This document shows, piece by piece, positions 26,674-34,830 of a stretch of 52,787 nucleotides of DNA. The notes beneath the pieces are model-generated. The model saw nothing but the letters and a program-made list of their open reading frames with translations, did no database searches and was not told the origin of the DNA. Position 1 is the stretch's first letter. Each line of letters starts with the position of its first letter. Both the position numbers and the translations under genes were made by a program. The DNA comes from Bacteroidales bacterium (GTDB taxonomy: Bacteria; Bacteroidota; Bacteroidia; Bacteroidales; F082): assembly GCA_029983675.1 (NCBI GenBank), contig JASBYY010000017.1, positions 1 through 52,787 of the forward strand, read 5' to 3'.

Positions 26674-26756
26674 ATTTTTATTGACGACTTTTCATTGCAA
26701 AATTACATTTTTTCTGACGACTTTTCAATGTAAAACTACATTTTTTCTGACGACTT
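26674..26756 (-). repeat. 33-bp tandem repeats upstream of the ATPase
   Basis: The core GACGACTT recurs at 26683, 26716 and 26749, a 33-bp period over about 2.5 units. In the ATPase frame the units read as 11-residue repeats (KSRQKKCSFTL, KSRQKKCNFAM), with a TAA before the last partial unit, which reads KCNNAM and ends at the ATPase ATG. The repeats therefore resemble duplications of the gene's own 5' end. Confidence 0.9.
26698..26728 (-). promoter_or_regulatory. Candidate ATPase promoter formed by two adjacent 33-bp repeats
   Basis: On the minus strand, TTG (26728-26726) in one repeat, a 20-bp spacer and TAATTTTG (26705-26698) in the next fit the Bacteroides consensus. The matching -7 position in the distal repeat reads TAGTTTTA and is weaker. 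Confidence 0.55.
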
Positions 26757-26787
26757 CTGTGGAAATCGTATTCAATCTGCCATGTGG

Positions 26788-26885
26788 GCGAAGTGCTGAG
26801 CGGGGAGTTTGGAGCCATGATGGATGTGGAATTGGTCAACGACGGGCCGGTGACGATTATTATTGATACGAAAAACCGGGAATAA
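26788..26885 (+). pseudogene. dtd: Displaced 3' end of dtd, including the right copy of the 71-bp repeat
   Basis: In the dtd frame this reads EVLSGEFGAMMDVELVNDG, then PVTIIIDTKNRE and TAA. The first 71 bp are almost identical to 25266-25336. The last 27 bp differ in sequence but encode a related tail, closer to the usual family end. It has no start or upstream half and is presumably the original dtd 3' end cut off by the ATPase insertion. Confidence 0.9.
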
Positions 26886-26949
26886 TACGTTTGTTTTAGC
26901 ATCGTATTATTATTATCTTATTGAGAAACAAACATATATAGAATATTTT

Positions 26950-26982
26950 ACTATCTATTTTGTATATTACAAAAAAGATAGT
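26950..26982. other. 33-bp near-perfect hairpin between the dtd remnant and rbfA
   Basis: ACTATCTATTTTGTA pairs with TACAAAAAAGATAGT around a TAT loop, with one A-A mismatch in 15 positions. No T-run follows on the plus strand, so a terminator is doubtful; an operator or a leftover structure is possible. It ends 51 bp before the rbfA -7 box. Confidence 0.6.
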
Positions 26983-27032
26983 GAATTGTCCCTCCGTTAA
27001 AAACTCCTCTGACCAATATTAAAAGAAATCCC

Positions 27033-27040
27033 TATTTTTG
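27033..27040 (+). promoter_or_regulatory. Candidate -7 box of rbfA
   Basis: TATTTTTG lies 65 bp before the rbfA ATG at 27106. It probably drives rbfA and the permease gene. Confidence 0.5.
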
Positions 27041-27105
27041 CAATTGATTATCGATTTGGCAATAATCGAAGTATATCATGACAATTAATTCTAAAATCTT
27101 CACCC

Positions 27106-27450
27106 ATGGACAGTAAAAGACTGGATAGAATCAACAAATTGATGCTCAAAGAACTGAGTGATATTTTCCAGAAGGAGATACGGCCTTCCGTTCCGGGACT
27201 GATGATTACAGTGACCAAGGTCAATGTAACGTCGGATTTGTCGTATGCGCGGGTGTATCTGAGTGTTTTCGGCGTTTCCGACAAACGGAAGGTTGTTGAG
27301 GAAGTGAACGGCAACACCAAGGCTTTGCGTGGGAAGCTTGGCAACCGGATCCGTCATCAGATGCGCATTATCCCAGAGTTGCGATTTCTCGAAGACGACA
27401 GCCTCGATTATATCGAAAACATCAACAGCTTGTTGCATCCTGACAAATAG
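27106..27450 (+). CDS. rbfA: Ribosome-binding factor A
   Basis: A 114-aa KH-like protein that binds the 30S subunit during 16S rRNA maturation. The family features LDRINKLMLKELSDIFQKEI, VTKVNVTSDLSYARVYLSVF (here without the usual DL..A spacing change) and RIIPELRFLEDDSLDY are all present. ATG 27106 is chosen; an in-frame start two codons earlier is possible. The permease gene begins 9 bp after its stop. Confidence 0.95.
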   Translation: MDSKRLDRINKLMLKELSDIFQKEIRPSVPGLMITVTKVNVTSDLSYARVYLSVFGVSDKRKVVEEVNGNTKALRGKLGNRIRHQMRIIPELRFLEDDSLDYIENINSLLHPDK

Positions 27451-27459
27451 GCGACCAAG

Positions 27460-28698
27460 TTGAACGCTCCGTTTTTCATAGCGAAACGCTATCTGTTGGC
27501 AAAAAAAAGCCACAACCTCATCAATATCATCACATGGATTTCCATCGTGGGTATTAGCGTGGCCTCTTTTGCACTTATCGTGGTGCTGTCGGCTTTCAAT
27601 GGCATAGAGGATGTGGTGGGTACCCTGAACAACCGTCTTGCACCCGACATACAGATTGCACCTGAAAGGGGAAAGACTTTGTCGCTGACGTCTTTTCCCG
27701 TTGATAAGCTGAAAGCTATAAAAGGCGTTGATTATGTGGTGCCTACGCTGACCGAAGACGCTTTGTTTCGCGCCAATGACAAACAGCACATCGGGAGGGT
27801 GAAAGGGGTAGGCGCCGATTATTGGAAGGTGCATGCGGTGCGCGAAACCCTCACCATGGAGGATGCAATCTGCCCATCGGATAGCAGCCTTTTTTTTGCT
27901 GTACCCGGATCGGGGGTGGCGTGGTATCTCGGCATTAATACCTATAGTCCCTATGCCTTGTTGCAGGTTTATGTCCCCAAACGGGGAAACACTTCTTCTT
28001 TTAATCTCGAAAATAGTTTCAATAGTGGTGCTTTGACGGTGCAAAGCGTATTTTCCACCAATCAGGAGACTGATGAGAAACTTGTACTTGTGCCGTTCCA
28101 ATGGCTTTCCGATTTGCTCGAATACGATGGCGATAAGGCTACAAATGTGGAGCTGTTTGTAAATGAAAAGGCTGATGTGGGTGCGATAAAGCGGGAAGTA
28201 AAAGCTGTCGTAGGGACAGGTCTCACAGTCAAAGATCAACATGAGCAGCAGGAAACGCTTTACAAGATCATGCATTCCGAGAAATGGGCGGTGTATGCCA
28301 TACTTACTTTTATTCTCATCCTTGCCACTTTCAATGTGATTGGCTCTCTCGCCATGCTGATGATTGATAAGCGTAAAGATGTGGATGTGCTGAATGCCTT
28401 GGGCTGCAACCGTCGTTTCATTCTCCGATTGTTTATGGATGAAGGGTTGCTGATCTCGGTTGCCGGCGGTGTTATCGGTCTTGTCCTCGGCGTGGCGGTG
28501 GTTTTGTTACAGCAAAGGTTCGGATTTGTAAAATTCGGACAGGGTGGCAATTATGTTGTCGATGCCTACCCTGTCCTGTTAAAACTCAGCGATGTTGTCA
28601 TTCTATTGGCTACCATTCTTGTCGTAGGATGCACTTCTGCTTTTTTAACCGTCCGACAAGCCATGAGGCGCATGAATATCGTATCGCTACGCGCTTAA
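27460..28698 (+). CDS. LolC/LolE-like (FtsX-family) ABC transporter permease, TTG start
   Basis: A 412-aa inner-membrane permease like those that release lipoproteins to the Lol pathway. One transmembrane helix lies near residues 24-48 (ITWISIVGISVASFALIVV), then a periplasmic domain, then three helices in the FtsX domain (about 275-400). The conserved N-terminal FFIAKRYLLAKKSHNLINII fixes the start at a TTG codon (27460), with no ATG available nearby. The partner ATPase (LolD-like) is not in the window. It is probably translated together with rbfA. Confidence 0.88.
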   Translation: MNAPFFIAKRYLLAKKSHNLINIITWISIVGISVASFALIVVLSAFNGIEDVVGTLNNRLAPDIQIAPERGKTLSLTSFPVDKLKAIKGVDYVVPTLTEDALFRANDKQHIGRVKGVGADYWKVHAVRETLTMEDAICPSDSSLFFAVPGSGVAWYLGINTYSPYALLQVYVPKRGNTSSFNLENSFNSGALTVQSVFSTNQETDEKLVLVPFQWLSDLLEYDGDKATNVELFVNEKADVGAIKREVKAVVGTGLTVKDQHEQQETLYKIMHSEKWAVYAILTFILILATFNVIGSLAMLMIDKRKDVDVLNALGCNRRFILRLFMDEGLLISVAGGVIGLVLGVAVVLLQQRFGFVKFGQGGNYVVDAYPVLLKLSDVVILLATILVVGCTSAFLTVRQAMRRMNIVSLRA

Positions 28699-28715
28699 TA
28701 TTTTCCCGTCAGTTT

Positions 28716-28919
28716 AGAAGCTGTTTTGAATTCTTACAACAAAGTTATTATTGAATAATTTCGGATTTTTTTCCTTTGTTTTTGGTTGATTTGATGGTCT
28801 TTTTGGCTCATTTTGCCCATTGTCTCGCTCACATAGCCCGCTATGTCACGCTCCACAATGAACAAAATGTACTCAAAAATCCCTATCAACTCAATCCGAA
28901 ACTATTCAAAACAGCTTCT
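28716..28919. repeat. 204-bp inverted-repeat element (MITE-like) with a central palindrome
   Basis: The ends are perfect 16-bp inverted repeats: AGAAGCTGTTTTGAAT at 28716-28731 and its complement at 28904-28919. Inside the left repeat a 19-bp stretch separates it from a second homologous block (AATTTCGGATT against AATCCGAAACT on the right). The centre (28809-28869) is a long imperfect palindrome around ACATAGC-CC-GCTATGT. It has no coding potential. Its right end touches the stop codon of the S41 protease gene. I recall similar palindromic elements in Bacteroidales genomes but cannot check here. Confidence 0.8.
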
Positions 28920-31900
28920 TATTTCATTTCAGGAAGTCCGAGGTCTTTGAAAGTCCTTGCCGCTGGTGTTTTCGGCAATGGCTTGCGGTCTTTGATCTGT
29001 TCGAGTGCCACCTGGATGGCTTTTTCTAACTGCTGGTCTTCGCCCGCCTGTTCTTTAATCGGATCGTTGTCCAAAACAATATCGGGATCGACACCATGGT
29101 TTTCCACAATCCATTGTCCGGTTTTTGCATCGTAGTTGGTGAAGAAAGGAACGCGGACATCGGTGCCGTCCATATAGGGCAGCGAACCACTGATGCCGAC
29201 AATGCCTCCCCAAGTCCGAGTGCCGATGACGGTTCCCACCTTGTTGGCCTTGAAGCTCCATGGGAACAAGTCACCGTCGGATGCAGAGTACTTGTTGACC
29301 AGCAGCACTTTGGGGCCGGTATGGGTACCTTCAGGGATGGTGCCATTCATGGTTGAGTGGCGGCTCATTGTCATTCTGTACACCGCGCGAAGCAGTCTTT
29401 CAAGAATCATGGGCGAAACGTTTCCGCCTCCGTTGGCGCGATCGTCGATGATTAATGCCTCCTTGTCGAGCTGTGGGTAATAGTAGCGTACAAATTCGTT
29501 GAGACCTTCCACTCCCATGTCAGGAATATAGATGTATCCTACTTTCCCTCCCGATTTCTCTTCCACGGTCTTGATGTTTTTTTGAATCCATTCGTAATGT
29601 GTGAGCGGGTGTTCGTCCTCGATGGGCTTGACAACTACTTTTCGTCCGCCTTCCGAAGCAGTGCTGTTGATGATGAGTTCAGTAAGTACATCCGCCTTGC
29701 CGATAAGCAGTTCATAAAGATTGCTCACGGTGTTGGTCGGAATGCCGTCGATGGCGGTGATATAGTCGCCTTCCAGTATGTTCATGCCAGGCTCGGTGAG
29801 GGGCGAACGAAGCTCTTTTCGATAGGGTGCACCTTGCATGATCCGGTCAATTCTATAGTATCCGCTCTTGTCGATGCTGATTTCGGCACCTAACAGTCCC
29901 ATCTTGACGCGTGCGGGCTTGGGGTATTCGCCCGGGTTGACGTAGGCGTGTCCACTTGCCGGTTCCGCAATCATTTCGCCGATGACATAGTTCAGGTCGA
30001 GGCGCGTTTTGACATGGGGAAGTAAGGCAGCGTATTTTTCTTTGACCGCTTTCCAGTCGCGTCCATGCATGTTTTCAAGGTAATAGCCGTCGCGGAAAGC
30101 ACGCCACACCTCGTTGAAAATCTGCGGCCATTCCTGTGCATAGTCGATGGTGGTAAACATGTTGCTGCGGTCGATGGCATCGCCTTTCCCGATTTTGGGA
30201 GATGGAAAATCCACAACGGAATACTCGCCTTTGCTTCTCAACAAGGCTTTCTTGTCGCCATTGCGGTAGTAGATGCTGCCTGAGGCATAGTCTTCTGTTT
30301 TTTTGGTTTCAAAATCAAATACTTTTGTGTCGCCTTTTGTTCCGAACCATAGCTTTTTGCCATCGCAGAAAAAGTTCCGTGCACCTCCTTGTATCGATAG
30401 TTTGATGGTGCGTTCCGCCAACCCGTCAGGATCGATTATGACATTGGTGATTTTCTTTTTGTCGGATTTCTTTTTATCAGTCTCTGACCCTTCCTTTTTA
30501 TCCGCATTGTCCTTTCCTTTCTCGTTGACAGATTCTGAGTCTTTGGGCAGGAAAGGAGAGGGCGTTTCTTTTGCCAAAAGTGTCAAATAGACACCGCTCA
30601 TGTCGCCATACGAGTAATTCCATTCAACATAGCTGTAATTTGGAGAGAGGTCGCGATCGGAGCTGAAAATCAGATATTTGCCATCGCTACTGAAGGATGG
30701 GGAATTGGAATTGTACCATTTTTCCGTGACAGGATATTCTTTTTTAGTCTCGATGTTATAAACGTAAACGATATTCATGTTGTTGGGGGCGGTTCTGGAA
30801 TAGGCAATCCATTTGCTGTCGTGGGCATAGGTCACGTCCCAGATGGCTCCGGCTTCATTTTGCATGAGGATGGTTTTTTGTTTTGAAAAGGGATCCAACT
30901 CGACAATGCGGTTTTTGCGGTCGGTGTAGAGGATGTGTTTGCTGTCGGGACTCCACTGTATGTGCAGGATGTAGGAGTCGTTGTCCTCAGTGATTTGTTC
31001 AGTCGTTCCGGTTTCTATCGAGTAAAGATAGAATTCCGCTTCACCGGTTTGGTCGCCGACAAATGCAATGTATTTCCCGTCGGGACTCCAATCCACATTT
31101 TTATCATTGGAGCCGGGTGTGCGGGTGATGTTACGAGTGATGCCTTCACCGATGGGGATGTCGAACACCTCGCCGCGTGCCGATGCCGCCACACGCTTGC
31201 CATCGGGCGAAAGGCTGATGCTGCGGATGAGGTCGCCAACATTGCGCCGTTCGCTCCGTGCATAAATTTCGTCAGAAGCAAGGGTGATGTGAATCTGTTC
31301 AGACTGTTTGGTACGAGGGTCGAGCTTGTAAAGGAAACCGCCTTTTTCAAACACAATCAAGTGACCGTTGGTGGAGGGGAATTTCACGTCGTAGTCGTTG
31401 AAATCAGTGACTTTGGTCGTGGCTTTTGTCTTGGTGTTGTACACAAACAGGTTCATGGTCATGTCGCGGTCGGAAGCGAAATAGATCTCATCGCCCACCC
31501 ATAATGGGAATATGTCTTGTGCGTCATTGTCAGTCACTTGTTTGACGGATTTTCCATCATAAATCCACACTTCATCGGCCATGCCGCCGCGGTAGTATTT
31601 CCAAGTGCGAAACTCGCGCATGACACGGTTGTAGGCAAGGCTTTTCCCATCGGGAGAATAGCAGCAAAAGCCGCCTTCGGGCAAAGGAATCTCTTCGGGC
31701 ATGCCGCCTTCGGGTGAGATGGTCCAAAGGGTGCCAGTGAAGCCGTCGCCGGTTCTGTTTCTATAGATGATGCGTTTCCCATCAGGTGTCCAGCCCATCA
31801 CAATGTTGTTTGGCCCCATGCGATCGCCCATGTCGTCGCGGGCATTTGTAGAGGTAAAGGTGAGCCGTTGCGGAGTACCGCCCTTGGCAGGGATGAGATA

Positions 31901-32173
31901 CACCTCGCGGTTGCCATCGTATTCACCTGTGAAAGCGATGGTTTTACCATCTGGTGAATATTTTGCAAAAGCCTCGTAGCCAATGTGTGAGGTCAGCCGT
32001 TGGGCAGATCCTCCCGATAGAGGGGCGGTGTAAAGGTCGCCTGCATAGGAAAATACCACATCGCTGCCGTTTGTAGCTGGAAACCTAAGGAGACGGGCTT
32101 CGTCATTTTGGGCTGTGGCCATCATGCCCCAACCCACCAGAATCAGCGTGAGAAATCTTGTTTTCATGTTCAT
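28919..32173 (-). CDS. Tricorn-like S41 peptidase with beta-propeller domains
   Basis: A 1084-aa secreted protease. A signal peptide (MKTRFLTLILVGWGMMATAQ after the first two codons) is followed by TolB/PD40-type propeller repeats (YSPDGKTIAF, WSPDGKYIAFVGD, WSPDSKHILYTDR and others), then a lysine-rich linker (about 540-580), a core and PDZ-like region (about 690-880), and the C-terminal S41 domain with DDRANGGGNVSP. The nucleophile Ser is in SASDGD near residue 965, as in tricorn protease. It should degrade peptides in the periplasm or outside the cell. It is followed on the same strand by no gene, and it lies 46 bp downstream of rsmA. Confidence 0.93.
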   Translation of the reverse strand: MNMKTRFLTLILVGWGMMATAQNDEARLLRFPATNGSDVVFSYAGDLYTAPLSGGSAQRLTSHIGYEAFAKYSPDGKTIAFTGEYDGNREVYLIPAKGGTPQRLTFTSTNARDDMGDRMGPNNIVMGWTPDGKRIIYRNRTGDGFTGTLWTISPEGGMPEEIPLPEGGFCCYSPDGKSLAYNRVMREFRTWKYYRGGMADEVWIYDGKSVKQVTDNDAQDIFPLWVGDEIYFASDRDMTMNLFVYNTKTKATTKVTDFNDYDVKFPSTNGHLIVFEKGGFLYKLDPRTKQSEQIHITLASDEIYARSERRNVGDLIRSISLSPDGKRVAASARGEVFDIPIGEGITRNITRTPGSNDKNVDWSPDGKYIAFVGDQTGEAEFYLYSIETGTTEQITEDNDSYILHIQWSPDSKHILYTDRKNRIVELDPFSKQKTILMQNEAGAIWDVTYAHDSKWIAYSRTAPNNMNIVYVYNIETKKEYPVTEKWYNSNSPSFSSDGKYLIFSSDRDLSPNYSYVEWNYSYGDMSGVYLTLLAKETPSPFLPKDSESVNEKGKDNADKKEGSETDKKKSDKKKITNVIIDPDGLAERTIKLSIQGGARNFFCDGKKLWFGTKGDTKVFDFETKKTEDYASGSIYYRNGDKKALLRSKGEYSVVDFPSPKIGKGDAIDRSNMFTTIDYAQEWPQIFNEVWRAFRDGYYLENMHGRDWKAVKEKYAALLPHVKTRLDLNYVIGEMIAEPASGHAYVNPGEYPKPARVKMGLLGAEISIDKSGYYRIDRIMQGAPYRKELRSPLTEPGMNILEGDYITAIDGIPTNTVSNLYELLIGKADVLTELIINSTASEGGRKVVVKPIEDEHPLTHYEWIQKNIKTVEEKSGGKVGYIYIPDMGVEGLNEFVRYYYPQLDKEALIIDDRANGGGNVSPMILERLLRAVYRMTMSRHSTMNGTIPEGTHTGPKVLLVNKYSASDGDLFPWSFKANKVGTVIGTRTWGGIVGISGSLPYMDGTDVRVPFFTNYDAKTGQWIVENHGVDPDIVLDNDPIKEQAGEDQQLEKAIQVALEQIKDRKPLPKTPAARTFKDLGLPEMK

Positions 32174-32219
32174 ATTGGGATTGTTTAATAATAATATAAT
32201 GATAATCAGGTGTTTGTAT

Positions 32220-33029
32220 TCATTCGTCTTGCAGTTGTCCTGCTGATGAAAACCTATTGGTCAGTACAATAAAGTCTGCAACACTGAGGCGTTCGGGACG
32301 GAGGTCAAAGACGGCATCATCGGTATCGATGCCTTTGTCGATGATCAGCGTTTTCAGCGAATTGCGCAGTGTTTTACGCCGTTGATTGAATGCTTGTTTG
32401 ACAATGGTTTTGAACAAAGCTTCATTGCAGTCAAGTGATTGCCGACTGTTACGCCGCAGCCGGATTACGGCCGACATCACCTTGGGCGGAGGGGCAAAGG
32501 CCCCCGACCCGACAGGAAACAAGTATTCAATGTCGTACCATGCCTGAAGCAGTACGGATAAAATGCCATAAGTTTTGCTGCCGGGTTTCCCGGCGATGCG
32601 GTCTGCCACTTCCTTTTGTATCATGCACACAACCTCAGGTATTAGATTGCGGTGTTCCAATATCTTGAAAAAGATTTGAGAAGAAATGTTGTAGGGGAAG
32701 TTTCCGATGATGCGAAAAGGTGCTTCAAACACCTTGCCAAGGTTCATCCTTAGAAAATCATCTTGCAGCAGCCTGCCTTCAAGCTGAGGAAACTGCTTGT
32801 GAAGGTAATCGATGGACTCATGGTCGATTTCGACAGCCGTAAGATTAATTTCAGGTCGTTGAAGCAAGTACTGGGTGAGTACTCCCATGCCCGGTCCCAC
32901 TTCGAGGACGGGAATGGGTGTGGCGGTTGTTTCACTGTGGCAAACCAATGCATCCACAATGGCTTTTGCAATGTTTTGGTCGGTCAAGAAATGTTGTCCA
33001 AGGCTTTTTTTGGGTCTAACGGATGGCAT
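32220..33029 (-). CDS. rsmA: 16S rRNA (adenine1518/1519-N6)-dimethyltransferase
   Basis: A 269-aa KsgA/RsmA enzyme that dimethylates two adjacent adenines at the 3' end of 16S rRNA. It begins RPKKSLGQHFLTDQNIAKAI and has the SAM motif LEVGPGMGVLTQYLL and the catalytic NFPYNISSQIFFK. The C-terminal helical domain has AFNQRRKTLRNSL. It probably shares a transcript with the downstream S41 protease gene. The R-M pair lies immediately upstream and is an insertion relative to the neighbouring core genes. Confidence 0.96.
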   Translation of the reverse strand: MPSVRPKKSLGQHFLTDQNIAKAIVDALVCHSETTATPIPVLEVGPGMGVLTQYLLQRPEINLTAVEIDHESIDYLHKQFPQLEGRLLQDDFLRMNLGKVFEAPFRIIGNFPYNISSQIFFKILEHRNLIPEVVCMIQKEVADRIAGKPGSKTYGILSVLLQAWYDIEYLFPVGSGAFAPPPKVMSAVIRLRRNSRQSLDCNEALFKTIVKQAFNQRRKTLRNSLKTLIIDKGIDTDDAVFDLRPERLSVADFIVLTNRFSSAGQLQDE

Positions 33030-33141
33030 CTTTTGTGATATTAGTTGTTGTTTCCACGGTCATGTAATGGATCAATGCAAAGGTTGGAAGACTTTTCATA
33101 TTCTTCTATCAGAGAATATTGATAAACTCACATCTCGTGTT

Positions 33142-33930
33142 TTAAATAATCATTGTCATTTTTTCGTAAAGTGTTGGGAGACAGTTTTGACGCATGCGGA
33201 ATTTAGTTCCGTGATTATGCCCTGTTCTTGCATCAAAATCAACAAGGATATTTCCTCTTTCAATTTGGTTTAAAAAACCATCAAAGTTGAATTTTTGCAA
33301 CATCATTATTTTGGAATAATGGTAAAATTCTTGTTCCCCTTCTCTTTTAACTTCGGCTTGTACATAGAAGCAATTTAATAGTTTGGTGCCGGCTTTGTGT
33401 TCTAAGTCGTCAAACCCCCAATATGGCTGTGGGTTTAATTCCTTCAATCCAGTACGTTGCTCGACCGATTTTAACCATTCACTATGCTTTGAAGATACCA
33501 TTTTATAATCAAAAGAAATGAGAATCTTCCTTTCGTTTCTGTCGATTTTCACCATGAATCCGCGGTCACTTGGCGAATTTCCATGAATTGTTTGTCGGAA
33601 ACTCATTTCTGTTTCTGGATAACGAGATCCGGCTTCTTGATGTGTCCAGCCATGTTGAGTTAAAAAAACTTGAGGAACAAAATGTATGGCTCTCGGAGAT
33701 GGTTCAATATGAAATAAAGTTGTAAGAGATTTTGAATTAATACGTTGTGATTTCAGCTCCCACTCCGCAGCATTTGGGATGGGTAGATTGTTTTCTTTAA
33801 TGCCCAATAAATCTTCAAGTGTATTGCCAATGCCACCATTATTTCCGTGACGAACATTTGGAATCCATCCTTTTTTTGCTATTGCTTTTAACTCATTTAT
33901 TAACAGTTCTTTTGTGTATATTTTCATCAT
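33142..33930 (-). CDS. MvaI/BcnI-family type II restriction endonuclease
   Basis: A 262-aa endonuclease. The stretch RHGNNGGIGNTLEDLLGIK followed by NNLPIPNAAEWELK matches the active-site region of the MvaI/BcnI family, with a catalytic E58-x-K60. Family members cut CC(W or S)GG-type sites as monomers; the exact site here cannot be read. The start is ATG 33930 or the next codon, also ATG. It begins 2 bp after the stop of the methyltransferase gene. Both genes are more AT-rich than their neighbours. Confidence 0.9.
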   Translation of the reverse strand: MMKIYTKELLINELKAIAKKGWIPNVRHGNNGGIGNTLEDLLGIKENNLPIPNAAEWELKSQRINSKSLTTLFHIEPSPRAIHFVPQVFLTQHGWTHQEAGSRYPETEMSFRQTIHGNSPSDRGFMVKIDRNERKILISFDYKMVSSKHSEWLKSVEQRTGLKELNPQPYWGFDDLEHKAGTKLLNCFYVQAEVKREGEQEFYHYSKIMMLQKFNFDGFLNQIERGNILVDFDARTGHNHGTKFRMRQNCLPTLYEKMTMII

Positions 33931-33932
33931 AT

Positions 33933-34712
33933 TTATTCATTAAAAAGTAGCAGGGGATGTAACCTTGATAACTCACTTTGTGATTTGTTTTTCTCAATTC
34001 TATTTTCTGCCATTTTACAATAATCTGGAGAGATATCAAAGCCTATATAATTGCGATTTAAGCCCATAGCCACTACAGCAGTTGTTCCGCTCCCCATAAA
34101 AGGATCAAGGATAACTTGTGCTTTTGTCGATGAAATAATCCTATCGATGAGAGCAACAGGAAATGGTGCAGGATGTTCATTTTTCATTTCTTGGGTAAAT
34201 TCCCATACATCGCCGTATGCGTTGGCTTTAGAAACAAGTTTAAAGTCGGGTTTGGGTATGAGGTAAATTACTTCGTATGTGGGTAAAAAATAGCCCGGAT
34301 TAAAGTTTATCCCCCCTTTTCTTCGCCAGATAATGATTTGCCGAACTGGTAAATCTCGGATGATATCCAGCCTGTTTTGCATTAATCCATTTTGAACACG
34401 CCATTTATGGTTGTAAAAGATAGCCCCGTCCTTTTTAAGTAGTCGAAACATTTCTTTAAGACAGTTATATTGCCATTCGGCATATTGGTCATGAGGCATG
34501 TTATCATTATAATTACTGTAGCCATTTTGAAGAGCAGCACCTGCCCATTTTCCGCTTGTAGTGCAAGCCTTCATTCCATTGCCCGTTGAGTTTTTTAAAT
34601 TGTATGGCGGCGAGGTTACGACTAAATCCACACATTCGTCGGGCATTTGTCGCATTATTGTCAGACTGTCTCCACAAATAATTTTATTGATATATTCTTC
34701 GTAGAATGTCAT
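33933..34712 (-). CDS. DNA methyltransferase of an MvaI/BcnI-type R-M system
   Basis: A 259-aa beta-class DNA methyltransferase. The catalytic TSPPYN (33-38) is the form typical of N4-cytosine and some N6-adenine enzymes. The SAM motif DPFMGSGTTAVVA is near the C-terminus, followed by YIGFDISPDYCKMAENRI. Next to an MvaI-like endonuclease, N4-cytosine modification of the same site is the best guess, as for M.MvaI. It is first in the two-gene operon, so protection is made before the nuclease. Confidence 0.9.
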   Translation of the reverse strand: MTFYEEYINKIICGDSLTIMRQMPDECVDLVVTSPPYNLKNSTGNGMKACTTSGKWAGAALQNGYSNYNDNMPHDQYAEWQYNCLKEMFRLLKKDGAIFYNHKWRVQNGLMQNRLDIIRDLPVRQIIIWRRKGGINFNPGYFLPTYEVIYLIPKPDFKLVSKANAYGDVWEFTQEMKNEHPAPFPVALIDRIISSTKAQVILDPFMGSGTTAVVAMGLNRNYIGFDISPDYCKMAENRIEKNKSQSELSRLHPLLLFNE

Positions 34713-34734
34713 TTTTGTACTTTTAATACCAGTG

Positions 34735-34765
34735 CAAAGATAGTATTTTTTATACGTGTTTCAAA
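34735..34765 (-). promoter_or_regulatory. Promoter of the MvaI-type R-M operon
   Basis: On the minus strand, TTTG (34765-34762), a 19-bp spacer and TATCTTTG (34742-34735) match the Bacteroides consensus exactly. The leader to the ATG at 34712 would be about 15 nt. Confidence 0.75.
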
Positions 34766-34830
34766 ACCTATATCATCTTTTGGTATGATGAGACCAAGGA
34801 ACTCAATGCAATATTTTCAAACGTAGAGTT

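Noticed and set aside
26674..26756. The 33-bp repeats as a possible CRISPR array
   Set aside because: The units are contiguous with no unique spacers, there are fewer than three of them, and no cas gene is near.
26678..26902. 74-codon minus-strand frame with SRQKKC repeats
   Set aside because: It arises because the 33-bp repeats (a multiple of three) stay open; it runs antisense through the displaced dtd tail. The repeats are reported as DNA repeats.
27100..28275. 391-codon minus-strand frame
   Set aside because: It lies opposite rbfA and the permease gene, both clearly real, and its translation resembles no family.
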